Virus record (IMG/VR): IMGVR_UViG_3300034022_001554
Span: 1-21,266 of that record
Source: a virus
Reading direction: 5' to 3' (one strand)
DNA length: 21,266 nt
Below are positions 6,670 to 13,719 of the stretch, piece by piece. A program made the position numbers and the translations under genes. The notes under the pieces are model-generated. The model worked only from the letters and a program-made list of their open reading frames with translations. It made no database searches and was not told the DNA's origin. Within the stretch, counting starts at the first letter, position 1. Each line of letters begins with the position of its first letter.

Positions 6670-7250
6670 TGAGTAATATCGTGTTGAGTTATGAGTACCT
6701 TTTGCTTTGTTTTACAATGCGTGGCGCAAAATACATTTATGCCAAAAATATTTCCAACCGGCGCGGAGTTTTCCTCTACAACTATTGCCGTTTTCTTGTA
6801 GGCTAATACTTCTCCCGTTAATCTTAATGGCAAGTCTCGTACCAATGTATATGTTCCTGCGCGTAAGCTATTATCTTCAGCGAGATACCAAAAAGACTCT
6901 TCAAGCCGCATAGTACGCGGATCAATCCCAGTGGTTTCTTTTAGAGCTTTCGCCAACGCCCTATCAGAAATTCCAGTTTTTTCTTTTATGAGATATAGAG
7001 CCGCAAAATATGAAGCAAGTGTAGTTTTACCGAAAGGGAGTACGTTAAGCATTCGCTTAAGGTTAAACACTAGTTTATGAAAAATGTTATACTTACTTTT
7101 CTCTTCACTTGTTTCTGGCTTTCTTAATACTTTGCCATCTGCATCTATAAGTCCCATTTTATAGGCTCCAGTTTTTATCCATGGTGTGGTGAGTAGACGC
7201 AAAAATCTAAATGCGTAAACTGTGTCTGTTGTGCGTGTTAGGAGTCCCAT
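6666..7250 (-). CDS. conserved phage protein, possibly virion-associated
   Basis: A 194-residue protein with no enzyme motif that I recognise. The N-terminal half is basic and aromatic (AFRFLRLLTTPWIKTGAYKM, FHKLVFNLKRMLNVLPFGKT), followed by an Ala-rich hydrophobic helix ASYFAALYLIKEKTG. The C-terminal half is a beta-rich domain with EVLAYKKTAIVVEENSAPVG. Similar proteins recur in marine T4-like phages, where I believe they are sometimes listed as structural. It overlaps the next gene as ATGA and follows the DUF7207-like gene by four bases. The structural role is only a suggestion. Confidence 0.65.
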   Translation of the reverse strand: MGLLTRTTDTVYAFRFLRLLTTPWIKTGAYKMGLIDADGKVLRKPETSEEKSKYNIFHKLVFNLKRMLNVLPFGKTTLASYFAALYLIKEKTGISDRALAKALKETTGIDPRTMRLEESFWYLAEDNSLRAGTYTLVRDLPLRLTGEVLAYKKTAIVVEENSAPVGNIFGINVFCATHCKTKQKVLITQHDITQ

Positions 7251-7254
7251 ATTT

Positions 7255-7623
7255 TTAAATTCTTTGAAGTGTTCGAGCTACGTATAGGTCAATAGGTATA
7301 TTTATATACTCTCCTTCTGGAATATAATTTAAGTATAGCAAGAAGGTTTTTAATGCGGGCCAGCTGTGTTCATTTACTCGGTTAAAACACATACGAGTTG
7401 CAGCTTCAGGATAAAACATATTATGAAATATAATAATATGGTTTAATATTAATCGCTCCTGAAGTATGTTCTTGTCCTGATACTTCTTAAATAATTTTTT
7501 AATATACTTTAAATGAGATAGGTCGTCATGAAACTCCTTTATGTCTAAGCAACGGGGGTTGTTATAATGTTTAGCAGCATAGACTAAAAAATTTTTATCA
7601 TTTAACTCATTTACCAACTGCAT
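7255..7623 (-). CDS. conserved T4-like phage protein (resembles DUF7207)
   Basis: A 122-residue helical protein. NFLVYAAKHYNNPRCLDIKE, LKYIKKLFKKY, ERLILNHIIIFHNMFYPEAA and ALKTFLLYLNYIP form a pattern I associate with a small family shared by T4-like phages (DUF7207), for which no function is known to me. No metal or nucleotide site is visible. A near-perfect late box TATAAATT lies five bases before the ATG, which would give an essentially leaderless mRNA. Confidence 0.65.
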   Translation of the reverse strand: MQLVNELNDKNFLVYAAKHYNNPRCLDIKEFHDDLSHLKYIKKLFKKYQDKNILQERLILNHIIIFHNMFYPEAATRMCFNRVNEHSWPALKTFLLYLNYIPEGEYINIPIDLYVARTLQRI

Positions 7624-7628
7624 AATAT

Positions 7629-7636
7629 AATTTATA
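7629..7636 (-). promoter_or_regulatory. late promoter-like box TATAAATT
   Basis: The box matches TATAAATA at 7 of 8 positions on the minus strand, five bases before the ATG at 7623. Confidence 0.4.
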
Positions 7637-7643
7637 TCGCTTT

Positions 7644-7958
7644 TTATTTCGACAATAAATCAGTCACAGTCTGTCCCTTTTCCCAAAATTTGCAACTCCA
7701 ATAACGAGCTTTCCACTTTGGACCGAGATCAGTATCGCACTGATGCCGGGCACGAAAGTTTTTTAATCTCTCTGGGTCGTCTCGTTTAATTTCTGCCTTT
7801 GGATCACCAAATCCAAGTTTAATTACATTGCCCTTTTCGTTGCGTACATAGACATAAAATTTATGTTTTTCGTCAGTACTGCGAAATGGATTATTAAGAG
7901 TTACTTGTCGACCATCATACTCAGTCTCTTCAAGCACATATTGCTTAAAACTTTTCAT
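7644..7958 (-). CDS. conserved phage protein with capsid-targeting-like leader
   Basis: A 104-residue protein starting MKSFKQYVLEE, a leader very like the T4 capsid-targeting sequence MKTYQEFIAEA, with a possible gp21-type cut after VLE. The body contains KFYVYVRNEKGNVIKLGFGD, then a strongly basic and conserved RRDDPERxxxFRARHxCD-type segment (here KRDDPERLKNFRARHQCD) and KARYWSCKFWEKGQTV. The Cys and His spacing could bind a metal. The ATG at 7958 is chosen over one at 7973, because it overlaps the upstream stop as ATGA and puts the leader at the N-terminus. Such proteins are widespread in marine T4-like phages; the function is unknown. Confidence 0.7.
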   Translation of the reverse strand: MKSFKQYVLEETEYDGRQVTLNNPFRSTDEKHKFYVYVRNEKGNVIKLGFGDPKAEIKRDDPERLKNFRARHQCDTDLGPKWKARYWSCKFWEKGQTVTDLLSK

Positions 7959-9286
7959 ATGATTTGATACCATGCAAGGCTGCCTGTATATTTTGTATTT
8001 GTGCCAGTTGATGTAATTGCAACAGTATATGTGTCAGACACTCCAGCTATAGTTCTTCCAAGTTGTAATGCAATATCACCAGCAATAGTTGCACCAACGC
8101 TTCCACTATTACTCGTGAAATATCCAGTCTTAACCAACACACCACCAGTGATGGTTGATACACTAGTCGTAAATTCGGTTGTCGCACAATGTGCATGTGT
8201 TGCCCATGTAGGAGCGGTGCCAAATGTGGCATTGCGAAGTAAAGCCCATTGATATGATTTATTACTTTCTCCTAGCAATTCAACGTCAGTAGGAATAATT
8301 ATACCATCAGTTTTGCCTGTAGTCAATCGTATTGAAACTACATTATAAAATAACCCATCCGTGGCAGCAATACGAAGATTGGCATTTGATATATTAGTTG
8401 ATGCTAATTGGTTGTATGTAATGCTAGTTGGATTAAAACCGCCTTCACTAATTACAGTATTACATATTTGCTTAACATATGGACTGGTTGTTCCAGTGTT
8501 GGTCAGCTCATATCTTATAGGCAATACTGCTGTTGTCATATAAGAAGTAGCATTTAAATTATCATTATGAAATGTATGTGCTACCACCATTTTTCCATCG
8601 ACAATAAAACCACATCGTACATCACCAACACCAAGCCATTCAATATCCATCCAGAAGATATTAGCCTTTGATACATCTAGTGTTCGGCCGCTAGTTCCAG
8701 TGCCATTAAACTTATCGCCATTCCAATTTGCTTGTTCAACCGCAAAATCAACTGAGCTACCAGTGCCGGCAGTAACACTGTCCGAGCGCAATACAAGGCG
8801 CAATCCACCACCATTACGTGGTGTTACTGCATTAGGCGCACCATTTGTTTGTTCAAGAAATATTCCATTGTCAGCATTAAAATAACCAATCTTTTGTGTA
8901 ACTGTTTTGGAGTTGGTCAATACAGCTGTGCTAAAAGAAAAACTATACATCAGCAACAATGACTTGCCTGGCTGATATGGAAATACTACATTACTTTGTC
9001 GTATCACAGTCCCTGCGCCTGCGGGCGCAGTAAGGTTTACTGCACTTTCATTTTCAACATATGTTGACGCCCCAGTACCAGACAGAGAATTATTCCATTT
9101 ATTATTTTCGACATAACGATGTTGACTGTCAAATAGTGTATATGGTTCGGCTACTCGGGCACGGCCAAAGCCATCAAATGCAGTTGAAGTAGACGTTGCC
9201 GATGAAGTAGCATTGCTGGTAAATCCATTGTCGAGATAATCCTCAATCTTGCGAGAAAGAGTGCGATCTTTGGTATAGTGTGGCAT
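7955..9286 (-). CDS. putative virion structural protein (beta-rich, large marine phage family)
   Basis: A 443-residue protein rich in Thr, Ser, Gly and Asn, with long beta-strand-like segments and no enzyme motif. Characteristic phrases are FDGFGRARVAEPYTLFDSQH near residue 40, FPYQPGKSLLLMYSFSF, KIGYFNADNGIFLEQ, NIFWMDIEWLGVGDVRCGFI and LPIRYELTNTGTTSPYVK. This combination recurs in virion proteins of many marine phages. It is preceded by a late-type box five bases before the ATG, and its stop overlaps the next gene as ATGA. It could be a head decoration, neck or tail-fibre component; the sequence alone does not decide. The C-terminal third, from about residue 340, may be a separate receptor- or fibre-like domain. 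Confidence 0.68.
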   Translation of the reverse strand: MPHYTKDRTLSRKIEDYLDNGFTSNATSSATSTSTAFDGFGRARVAEPYTLFDSQHRYVENNKWNNSLSGTGASTYVENESAVNLTAPAGAGTVIRQSNVVFPYQPGKSLLLMYSFSFSTAVLTNSKTVTQKIGYFNADNGIFLEQTNGAPNAVTPRNGGGLRLVLRSDSVTAGTGSSVDFAVEQANWNGDKFNGTGTSGRTLDVSKANIFWMDIEWLGVGDVRCGFIVDGKMVVAHTFHNDNLNATSYMTTAVLPIRYELTNTGTTSPYVKQICNTVISEGGFNPTSITYNQLASTNISNANLRIAATDGLFYNVVSIRLTTGKTDGIIIPTDVELLGESNKSYQWALLRNATFGTAPTWATHAHCATTEFTTSVSTITGGVLVKTGYFTSNSGSVGATIAGDIALQLGRTIAGVSDTYTVAITSTGTNTKYTGSLAWYQII

Positions 9287-9291
9287 TTTGT

Positions 9292-9299
9292 TATTTACA
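9292..9299 (-). promoter_or_regulatory. late promoter-like box TGTAAATA
   Basis: The box matches TATAAATA at 7 of 8 positions, five bases before the ATG at 9286. Confidence 0.35.
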
Positions 9300-9357
9300 T
9301 TTTAAATTTGTTTGATATAATAATATAAATTCCATTCAATAAAAGCTTCCCAAATAT

Positions 9358-9409
9358 CCTATATAAAACCAGCATCCCGAAGGTTCCGGAACGGATGATT
9401 AGATATAGG
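9358..9409. other. two-tier inverted repeat in a 139-base intergenic gap
   Basis: The longest non-coding gap (9287-9425) contains an outer 7-base pair CCTATAT/ATATAGG (9358-9364, 9403-9409) and an inner 5-base pair CATCC/GGATG (9373-9377, 9393-9397) around the palindrome GTTCCGGAAC. No T-run follows on the minus strand, so it is not a clean intrinsic terminator. It may be a processing or stability element downstream of the 243-residue gene. Otherwise the gap is AT-rich, with one late-type box near 9295. Confidence 0.4.
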
Positions 9410-9425
9410 TTAAGGTGAGATAGGA

Positions 9426-10157
9426 TTAATTTTTTGCAACGTTACTTTTTACCTTTGTAAGAATGCTAGTATCACCTGTTATAACTGCTATAAGAGACTG
9501 AAAGGTCGAATTTATAAGATCCTTTTGCGACAGTGATAGAGGCTTATCAGCATCCAACGAACGCATAGCAAGTATAAGTTTAGGAAGATCCTCTTTTGAT
9601 ACAAGTCCAGTTGATGCCAATTGCTTAAAGCGATTCATATCAATTTCTTCGTCGAGGGACTCAGCCTCTTCAGCAACAATGCTTTCAGAAACTTCATAGT
9701 CATCATTATCTACCTGTATGTCATACTTGGCATCAATAGACTCATATGCATTATCAATTGACATATAGATTTGTGAAATAATGGCATGAGTTTCGTCGTC
9801 AATCTCGTCATATTCAGAGAGGGTGTTATAAATCTCGTCTGCCATTTCACAAATATCTTCTAGAAACGTAAGAGTTTCACCAGTCTTATCGCTTGGTTCA
9901 ACGTCTTCAGCTTCTCTTAGGCCGCGAAATACTGCTTTCCAGGCGTTGGCTCTCGCTGCGCGATCAACCTTATCTGCTGAGCGAATGGATGCAGTGGTAT
10001 CAGCATTTAAATATTTTTCCCATGCAGCCTTTATTTGTACTTCAGTATGTGAAGGATACATCTTTTTGTGTTGGGTACTAAAATCATTATAATTAGTGTA
10101 CACCTTTTCAGTAATGACTGCGTCATTCGACGCTAATATTTCAGATAATTTTTTCAT
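9426..10157 (-). CDS. acidic helical phage protein, unknown function
   Basis: A 243-residue protein with three zones. A mixed N-terminal region starts MKKLSEILASNDAVITEK and includes HKKMYPSHTEVQIKAAWEKY. A very acidic helical middle spans about residues 85-172 (FLEDICEMADEIYNTLSEYD, then several Asp/Glu runs). A C-terminal domain runs from about residue 174 (MNRFKQLASTGLVSKEDLPK, KPLSLSQKDLINSTFQSLIA). The middle and C-terminal domains are joined at ESIVAEEAESLDEE, where a gp21-like cut (V-A-E) is conceivable. Acidic, helical, cleavable proteins are typical of T4-like head cores, but this is inference. Its ATG overlaps the upstream stop as ATGA, and a 7/8 late box lies 12 bases upstream. Confidence 0.6.
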   Translation of the reverse strand: MKKLSEILASNDAVITEKVYTNYNDFSTQHKKMYPSHTEVQIKAAWEKYLNADTTASIRSADKVDRAARANAWKAVFRGLREAEDVEPSDKTGETLTFLEDICEMADEIYNTLSEYDEIDDETHAIISQIYMSIDNAYESIDAKYDIQVDNDDYEVSESIVAEEAESLDEEIDMNRFKQLASTGLVSKEDLPKLILAMRSLDADKPLSLSQKDLINSTFQSLIAVITGDTSILTKVKSNVAKN

Positions 10158-11503
10158 GCGCCTTGAATATATTTATTAAAGTTTTCTTTTAGCTCTACAA
10201 GTGAAGAATATGTAGGAGAAGTGAGTGCATATTCATAGAGCGCTCCGGTGTCAATGCAACCAGTAGCAAGTGAAACAATTTTCATGGTGCGAAGAACTTT
10301 AAGACTAACTTGCTCCTTAAGTTTATCATTACTTATCATTTCTTCTGTCATCCACTTAAGACCGCGTTTCTTAGCCTCAGCAGCAGCAGCTTTAAGCTCC
10401 TTTGCAAACTGATCACCCACGCGAGCGGTTGTCCAGTTTATATTTAACCACATCTTAAGGTGTTTATCATCAAACGTTTCAAAACTACGAGCTTCATTAA
10501 TTTCAGAAAACTTCCAATTAGGATTTAAATGTTTCAGTAATGCTGGAATTTTCTTATCATTATAAAACGGATCATAATCGGTGCCGGTAACATCAGAATA
10601 CAATTTTGAGTTCATGTCTTTCAAAGCAATCATTATACTTTGGCCATGACGTAATTGCTTATTTTTACTTTGCACTTTGGTGGCCGCATCAAGTAGATCA
10701 TCAATGAAACTGATTGAAACGGCTTCTTGTACAGCATCTTCTTTTATTCCCGATCCTTCATTAAAATCGATGCCACGACGTTTAGCTTCCTTCTTGGCTG
10801 CCAAGATCTGAGCTCCAAAGACGGCAGATACACTATCATCGGTATCATTTCTTTTGAGCCACTGCTTGAGGTTGGCATCTTTCATCGTGCGGAAATCAAC
10901 AGTCTCTTCAAGATCAACACCTTCCTTAACATATGTGCCTTTAACTGGAACCCTAGGTTCACTAATGCCACGAGAGTATTGTTTTAAATAGTCTTCGGCA
11001 TGATCTTTTGCTTCAGCTGGAGTGTTATAAGATGCTTGACCGAGATACATAGTCTTGCCGGCTTTACTAACAACGTGTGGTCTATATCCACCAAATTGTG
11101 ATTTTTCCGAAGTTGCCATATAATCATTAATGTTAATGGCTTCTTCAAGATCAACACCTTCCTTAACATATGTGCCTTTAATTGGAACCCTAGGCTCACT
11201 AATACCACGAGCATATTGATCCAAATAGTTTTCAGCATGGTCCTTAGCTTCAGCTTGAGTGTTATAAGAAGCTGCTGCAAGGTACGCGGTTTTACCGGTG
11301 TACCTGTTAGTAATAAGTGGACGATAACCACCAAACTGTGATTTTTCCGAACTACATTTATAATCTGATGGATTAATTTTAAATTGTGTTTTGTTCATAT
11401 ATTTTATTATTTTTTGTCCGGGTGTATCTTTTAGGTATTTATACAATAATGCTTTTGTGCCTTCAAAACCGGCACCATATTCTTCATCTAGTTCCAAATT
11501 CAT
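10154..11503 (-). CDS. mosaic phage protein with two sets of internal repeats
   Basis: A 449-residue protein built from repeated modules. Module A occurs in tandem at residues 52-131 and 132-203; both copies begin SEKSQFGGYRP, contain EAKDHAE-YL and end RGISEPRVP-KGTYVKEGVD. Module B occurs at about 204-246 and 340-383, with the pattern F-T---LK-WL, then an Ala/Lys helix ending EAK-RG. Between the B copies lies a unit with YDPFYNDKKIPALLKHLNPN. Acidic linkers such as SEINEA (E337) and AVQEA resemble gp21 prohead-protease sites. The first 35 residues (YGAGFEGTK, KDTPGQK) look like a different small protein joined on. The ATG at 11503 overlaps the nucleotidyltransferase gene by 20 bases; an ATG at 11398 is the alternative. 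The function is unknown. Confidence 0.65.
   Translation of the reverse strand: MNLELDEEYGAGFEGTKALLYKYLKDTPGQKIIKYMNKTQFKINPSDYKCSSEKSQFGGYRPLITNRYTGKTAYLAAASYNTQAEAKDHAENYLDQYARGISEPRVPIKGTYVKEGVDLEEAININDYMATSEKSQFGGYRPHVVSKAGKTMYLGQASYNTPAEAKDHAEDYLKQYSRGISEPRVPVKGTYVKEGVDLEETVDFRTMKDANLKQWLKRNDTDDSVSAVFGAQILAAKKEAKRRGIDFNEGSGIKEDAVQEAVSISFIDDLLDAATKVQSKNKQLRHGQSIMIALKDMNSKLYSDVTGTDYDPFYNDKKIPALLKHLNPNWKFSEINEARSFETFDDKHLKMWLNINWTTARVGDQFAKELKAAAAEAKKRGLKWMTEEMISNDKLKEQVSLKVLRTMKIVSLATGCIDTGALYEYALTSPTYSSLVELKENFNKYIQGA
10170..10177 (-). promoter_or_regulatory. late promoter-like box AATAAATA
   Basis: The box matches TATAAATA at 7 of 8 positions. It lies 12 bases before the ATG at 10157, inside the 3' end of the mosaic gene. 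Confidence 0.35.
10895..11110 (-). repeat. module A, second copy (within the mosaic gene)
   Basis: This encodes residues 132-203 of the mosaic protein. The DNA is closely similar to 11111-11350. For example, a long stretch around TTCAAGATCAACACCTTCC (plus strand) recurs 237 bases away. Confidence 0.85.
11111..11350 (-). repeat. module A, first copy (within the mosaic gene)
   Basis: This encodes residues 52-131 of the mosaic protein, in direct orientation and directly next to the second copy. It has one extra codon in the middle (NRYTGKT against SKAGKT) and differs mainly near that point and in the last ten codons. Confidence 0.85.
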
Positions 11504-12542
11504 GACCTGCTACCCTTTTCATTTGTGCTGTATATTCTTCAAAGTCTGGCTTTTTAGTATAATATTTAATTGTGCGAGAAGAGTCATCTTTGCCTTTAAT
11601 TCTCCATTTATGACCGGCTTTTAAATGTTCTGGATCTGTAACTTTTACAACACGACGGTCATAACCCGCTTCCCAGGTTTCAGACTTTTCGTCTAATGCA
11701 GTTTCCATAATGTCATGGATAAAAAATTTAACTCCCTTTTCAGATTCAAGTGAGGCACACGTTACGTAGTTTGGACCACGACTTTCAATTGTATATTTGC
11801 TGCTATCTCTTTTACAAATTACAACATCACCAACGTTAAAAATTTTACCAGAGATGTAAAGTTCACGCTGTTCACTTAGTGTATCAAATTGTACATGCTT
11901 TCTAAAGTTATGGCTTTCTTTAAGTCCCATACCTTTACGAACAGCATTAAAAAGTTCTTTAGCATCGCCAAACGTTTTTGGTAATCCTTTTGCAAACGTT
12001 TCGAGATCATTTTCAGCTGCTGCGCTTCTCATTTTACTAGCGCTAACAGCAAATGTACTTGTACCAGTATGAGAGTCAACATCGGGGTCACGCTGACCAG
12101 TTGATACTACATTTATGCCATCAGGAAATTTATAATAGCCGTGCGAGCCCTTTATTCCATCATACTTACGCAGCAGGCCTTTAAACTCTTCAACACGGTC
12201 ACTTCCAACAGCAACCGTAAAACGGGTATATCCCTCGTCATATGTGCTTGTAGCTACGTCAAATATATTTTTAACAGATCGATCGAGTATAATGTTACGC
12301 CCATATTGAGGAAACATTTTACGCATAAACTTAATCTTTTCTTCGTAACCAAGTGGATTTTTCTTTGGATCTTCACTTTGAGACGCATATATTCTAAATG
12401 GTTTCCCCTTTGCGAGCTTTGCTATAGCCTCAATATTTTCTTCATGCCCCTTTGTAGGGGGGTTAAAGCGACCAAAAGATACTATAATTTCTGAAGTTTT
12501 TTCTTCAGTGTACGTTTTAAACGATTTTAATTGAATGCTCAT
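11484..12542 (-). CDS. nucleotidyltransferase (NMNAT/cytidylyltransferase-like) with capsid-targeting-like leader
   Basis: A 352-residue protein. After a leader MSIQLKSFKTYTEE, the HIGH-superfamily nucleotidyltransferase domain starts with IIVSFGRFNPPTKGHEENI, where T30-x-G32-H33 is the HxGH-type motif. It has VGSDRVEEF (112-120) and closes with the ribose/phosphate motif VSASKMRSA (S167-R172). Family enzymes transfer AMP or CMP from the nucleotide triphosphate to a phosphorylated acceptor such as NMN. The C-terminal part (about 225-352) is separate and beta-rich (GKIFNVGDVVICKRDSSKYT), joined by a possible gp21 site DTLSEQ (E224). Neighbours are virion-type unknowns, not metabolism genes. 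The acceptor substrate cannot be told from the sequence. Confidence 0.8.
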   Translation of the reverse strand: MSIQLKSFKTYTEEKTSEIIVSFGRFNPPTKGHEENIEAIAKLAKGKPFRIYASQSEDPKKNPLGYEEKIKFMRKMFPQYGRNIILDRSVKNIFDVATSTYDEGYTRFTVAVGSDRVEEFKGLLRKYDGIKGSHGYYKFPDGINVVSTGQRDPDVDSHTGTSTFAVSASKMRSAAAENDLETFAKGLPKTFGDAKELFNAVRKGMGLKESHNFRKHVQFDTLSEQRELYISGKIFNVGDVVICKRDSSKYTIESRGPNYVTCASLESEKGVKFFIHDIMETALDEKSETWEAGYDRRVVKVTDPEHLKAGHKWRIKGKDDSSRTIKYYTKKPDFEEYTAQMKRVAGHEFGTR

Positions 12543-12546
12543 AGTA

Positions 12547-13236
12547 TTATTTTTGACTAAAACGCTTAGTTTCGCGGGCCCGTATTTGAGGTAATAGTTT
12601 GGAAGCCATTGCCTGTATAAGATTTTTTCTACTCGCTAGTGCCTTTTCTACTCGTGATCGCGCAGCAAATGAAACTTCCGATTTGTTTTTTCCGCCAAGC
12701 AAACGCTTTGCGATTAAGGCACGTGCTGCACGGTTAGCACGTGCCTTTAAGACCGCGAATGATGCCCGGCGCCGTGATGCCTTTATGCGACCAATCTTTA
12801 TTCGACTCTTAAGTCGCTTCATAATTTGACGACGCTTTAGGCGCTGCTGAAGAGTTAACTCTTCAGCTACCACATCCTCTTTTAACATACTTAAAACTGA
12901 GTCACGTGCATTTGTTAAAATACTAATTTTATTAGCGGTTGCTTTGTCAGCATCTTGTTTTTTAAGAGTTTCAATTTCTTTATTAATACGACGCAGTTCT
13001 GCGCCCAACTCATATTTTGACATTGTATCATAGACGGACTCTTCTATGTTATGACATTCACAGTCGCATTCGCAGTCTTCTTCTTCACATTCACATTCTG
13101 GATCAGTTTCACTTATCATCCAGTCACGTTTACGTTTCTTGTATGCAGTGATCATAATATCGAGCGGATCATAGACATATGAACCGCCCGTGGGGTCAAC
13201 AGTTAACAAATCTTTTAAACGTAATTCTTTTTTCAT
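12547..13236 (-). CDS. Cys/Glu-cluster and Arg-rich conserved phage protein
   Basis: A 229-residue protein with sharply different parts. Residues 47-62 hold six Cys and one His among Glu/Asp (C48, C50, C55, C57, C59, C61, H62), mostly as CxC units, which could bind metal. Residues 70-120 form a likely coiled coil (ELRRINKEIETLKKQ). From 126 on the protein is a long basic helix-rich domain beginning LTLQQRLKRRQIMKRLKSR, with RIKASRRRASFAVLKARANR and a Lys/Arg tail, a pattern I recognise from many T4-like phages. The junction DVVAEELTL resembles a head-protease site. It is preceded by a perfect late box. A DNA-condensing head protein is a reasonable inference, not shown. Confidence 0.68.
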   Translation of the reverse strand: MKKELRLKDLLTVDPTGGSYVYDPLDIMITAYKKRKRDWMISETDPECECEEEDCECDCECHNIEESVYDTMSKYELGAELRRINKEIETLKKQDADKATANKISILTNARDSVLSMLKEDVVAEELTLQQRLKRRQIMKRLKSRIKIGRIKASRRRASFAVLKARANRAARALIAKRLLGGKNKSEVSFAARSRVEKALASRKNLIQAMASKLLPQIRARETKRFSQK

Positions 13237-13248
13237 ATGCAGATTATA

Positions 13249-13256
13249 TATTTATA
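13249..13256 (-). promoter_or_regulatory. late promoter TATAAATA
   Basis: A perfect T4 late consensus on the minus strand, 12 bases before the ATG at 13236. A further TAAATA lies just upstream. No Shine-Dalgarno is visible between box and start. Confidence 0.65.
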
Positions 13257-13257
13257 C

Positions 13258-13719
13258 TTATTTACCCTTATGCTGCGCCCACAGGTCGGCGTCTGTAGTC
13301 TTTTGAGTAGGTCCACCCATAATAAAAGAATTTGTCCGCGCGAATGCCCACTGGTGTTGTGAGGCGCCGGGACGATGACCAGTTTTCCATGCAGCCATAC
13401 CACGATCAAATACTTTTTTAAGAATGCCATAGGCGATTCCCGTTTTTTCTGACTTTTTACGAAGAGCTTCGATCTCTGCCTCGGCAAGAGTTTCATCTTC
13501 GTCCATGCCGTATTTGTCTGCATAGGCTTTTGTCCATTTCGAAACTTTTGTTTTTGCGTGGGCATCACCTGGGGCAGGTTTATAAGAGTCAGGATCATCA
13601 TCTGACAAATCAGCTTGACGATTAAACTGAGCGCGTCTTTTATCAGCAGTGCTGTCTCCTAGTCCACGATAGTAGCCAGAGTTTTCAAGATATGTTTTAA
13701 ATGACTGTAAGTCGCTCAT
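13258..13719 (-). CDS. conserved phage protein (resembles DUF5824) with leader
   Basis: A 153-residue protein starting MSDLQSFKTYLENSGYYRGL, so it carries the SFKxY leader shared by its neighbours. The N-terminal half is disordered and polar. The C-terminal half holds the conserved block KKSEKTGIAYGILKKVFDRG, then AAWKTGHRPGASQHQWAFAR and NSFIMGG, which I associate with DUF5824 of T4-like phages. Between the halves TLAEAEIEAL contains a good gp21 consensus, L-A-E before Ala (E80). The ATG at 13719 is chosen because it overlaps the upstream TGA as ATGA and has GGGAAAG before it; an ATG nine bases earlier is possible. The function is unknown. Confidence 0.72.
   Translation of the reverse strand: MSDLQSFKTYLENSGYYRGLGDSTADKRRAQFNRQADLSDDDPDSYKPAPGDAHAKTKVSKWTKAYADKYGMDEDETLAEAEIEALRKKSEKTGIAYGILKKVFDRGMAAWKTGHRPGASQHQWAFARTNSFIMGGPTQKTTDADLWAQHKGK

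Noticed and set aside
9361-9420. tRNA-like or structured RNA gene in the 139-base gap
   Set aside because: The inverted repeats do not form a cloverleaf, and no T-loop sequence or acceptor pairing fits. It is kept only as a possible hairpin.
13233-13601. 122-residue minus-strand frame overlapping the DUF5824-like gene
   Set aside because: It is in another frame of a gene with conserved motifs and a leader, and its composition is not protein-like.
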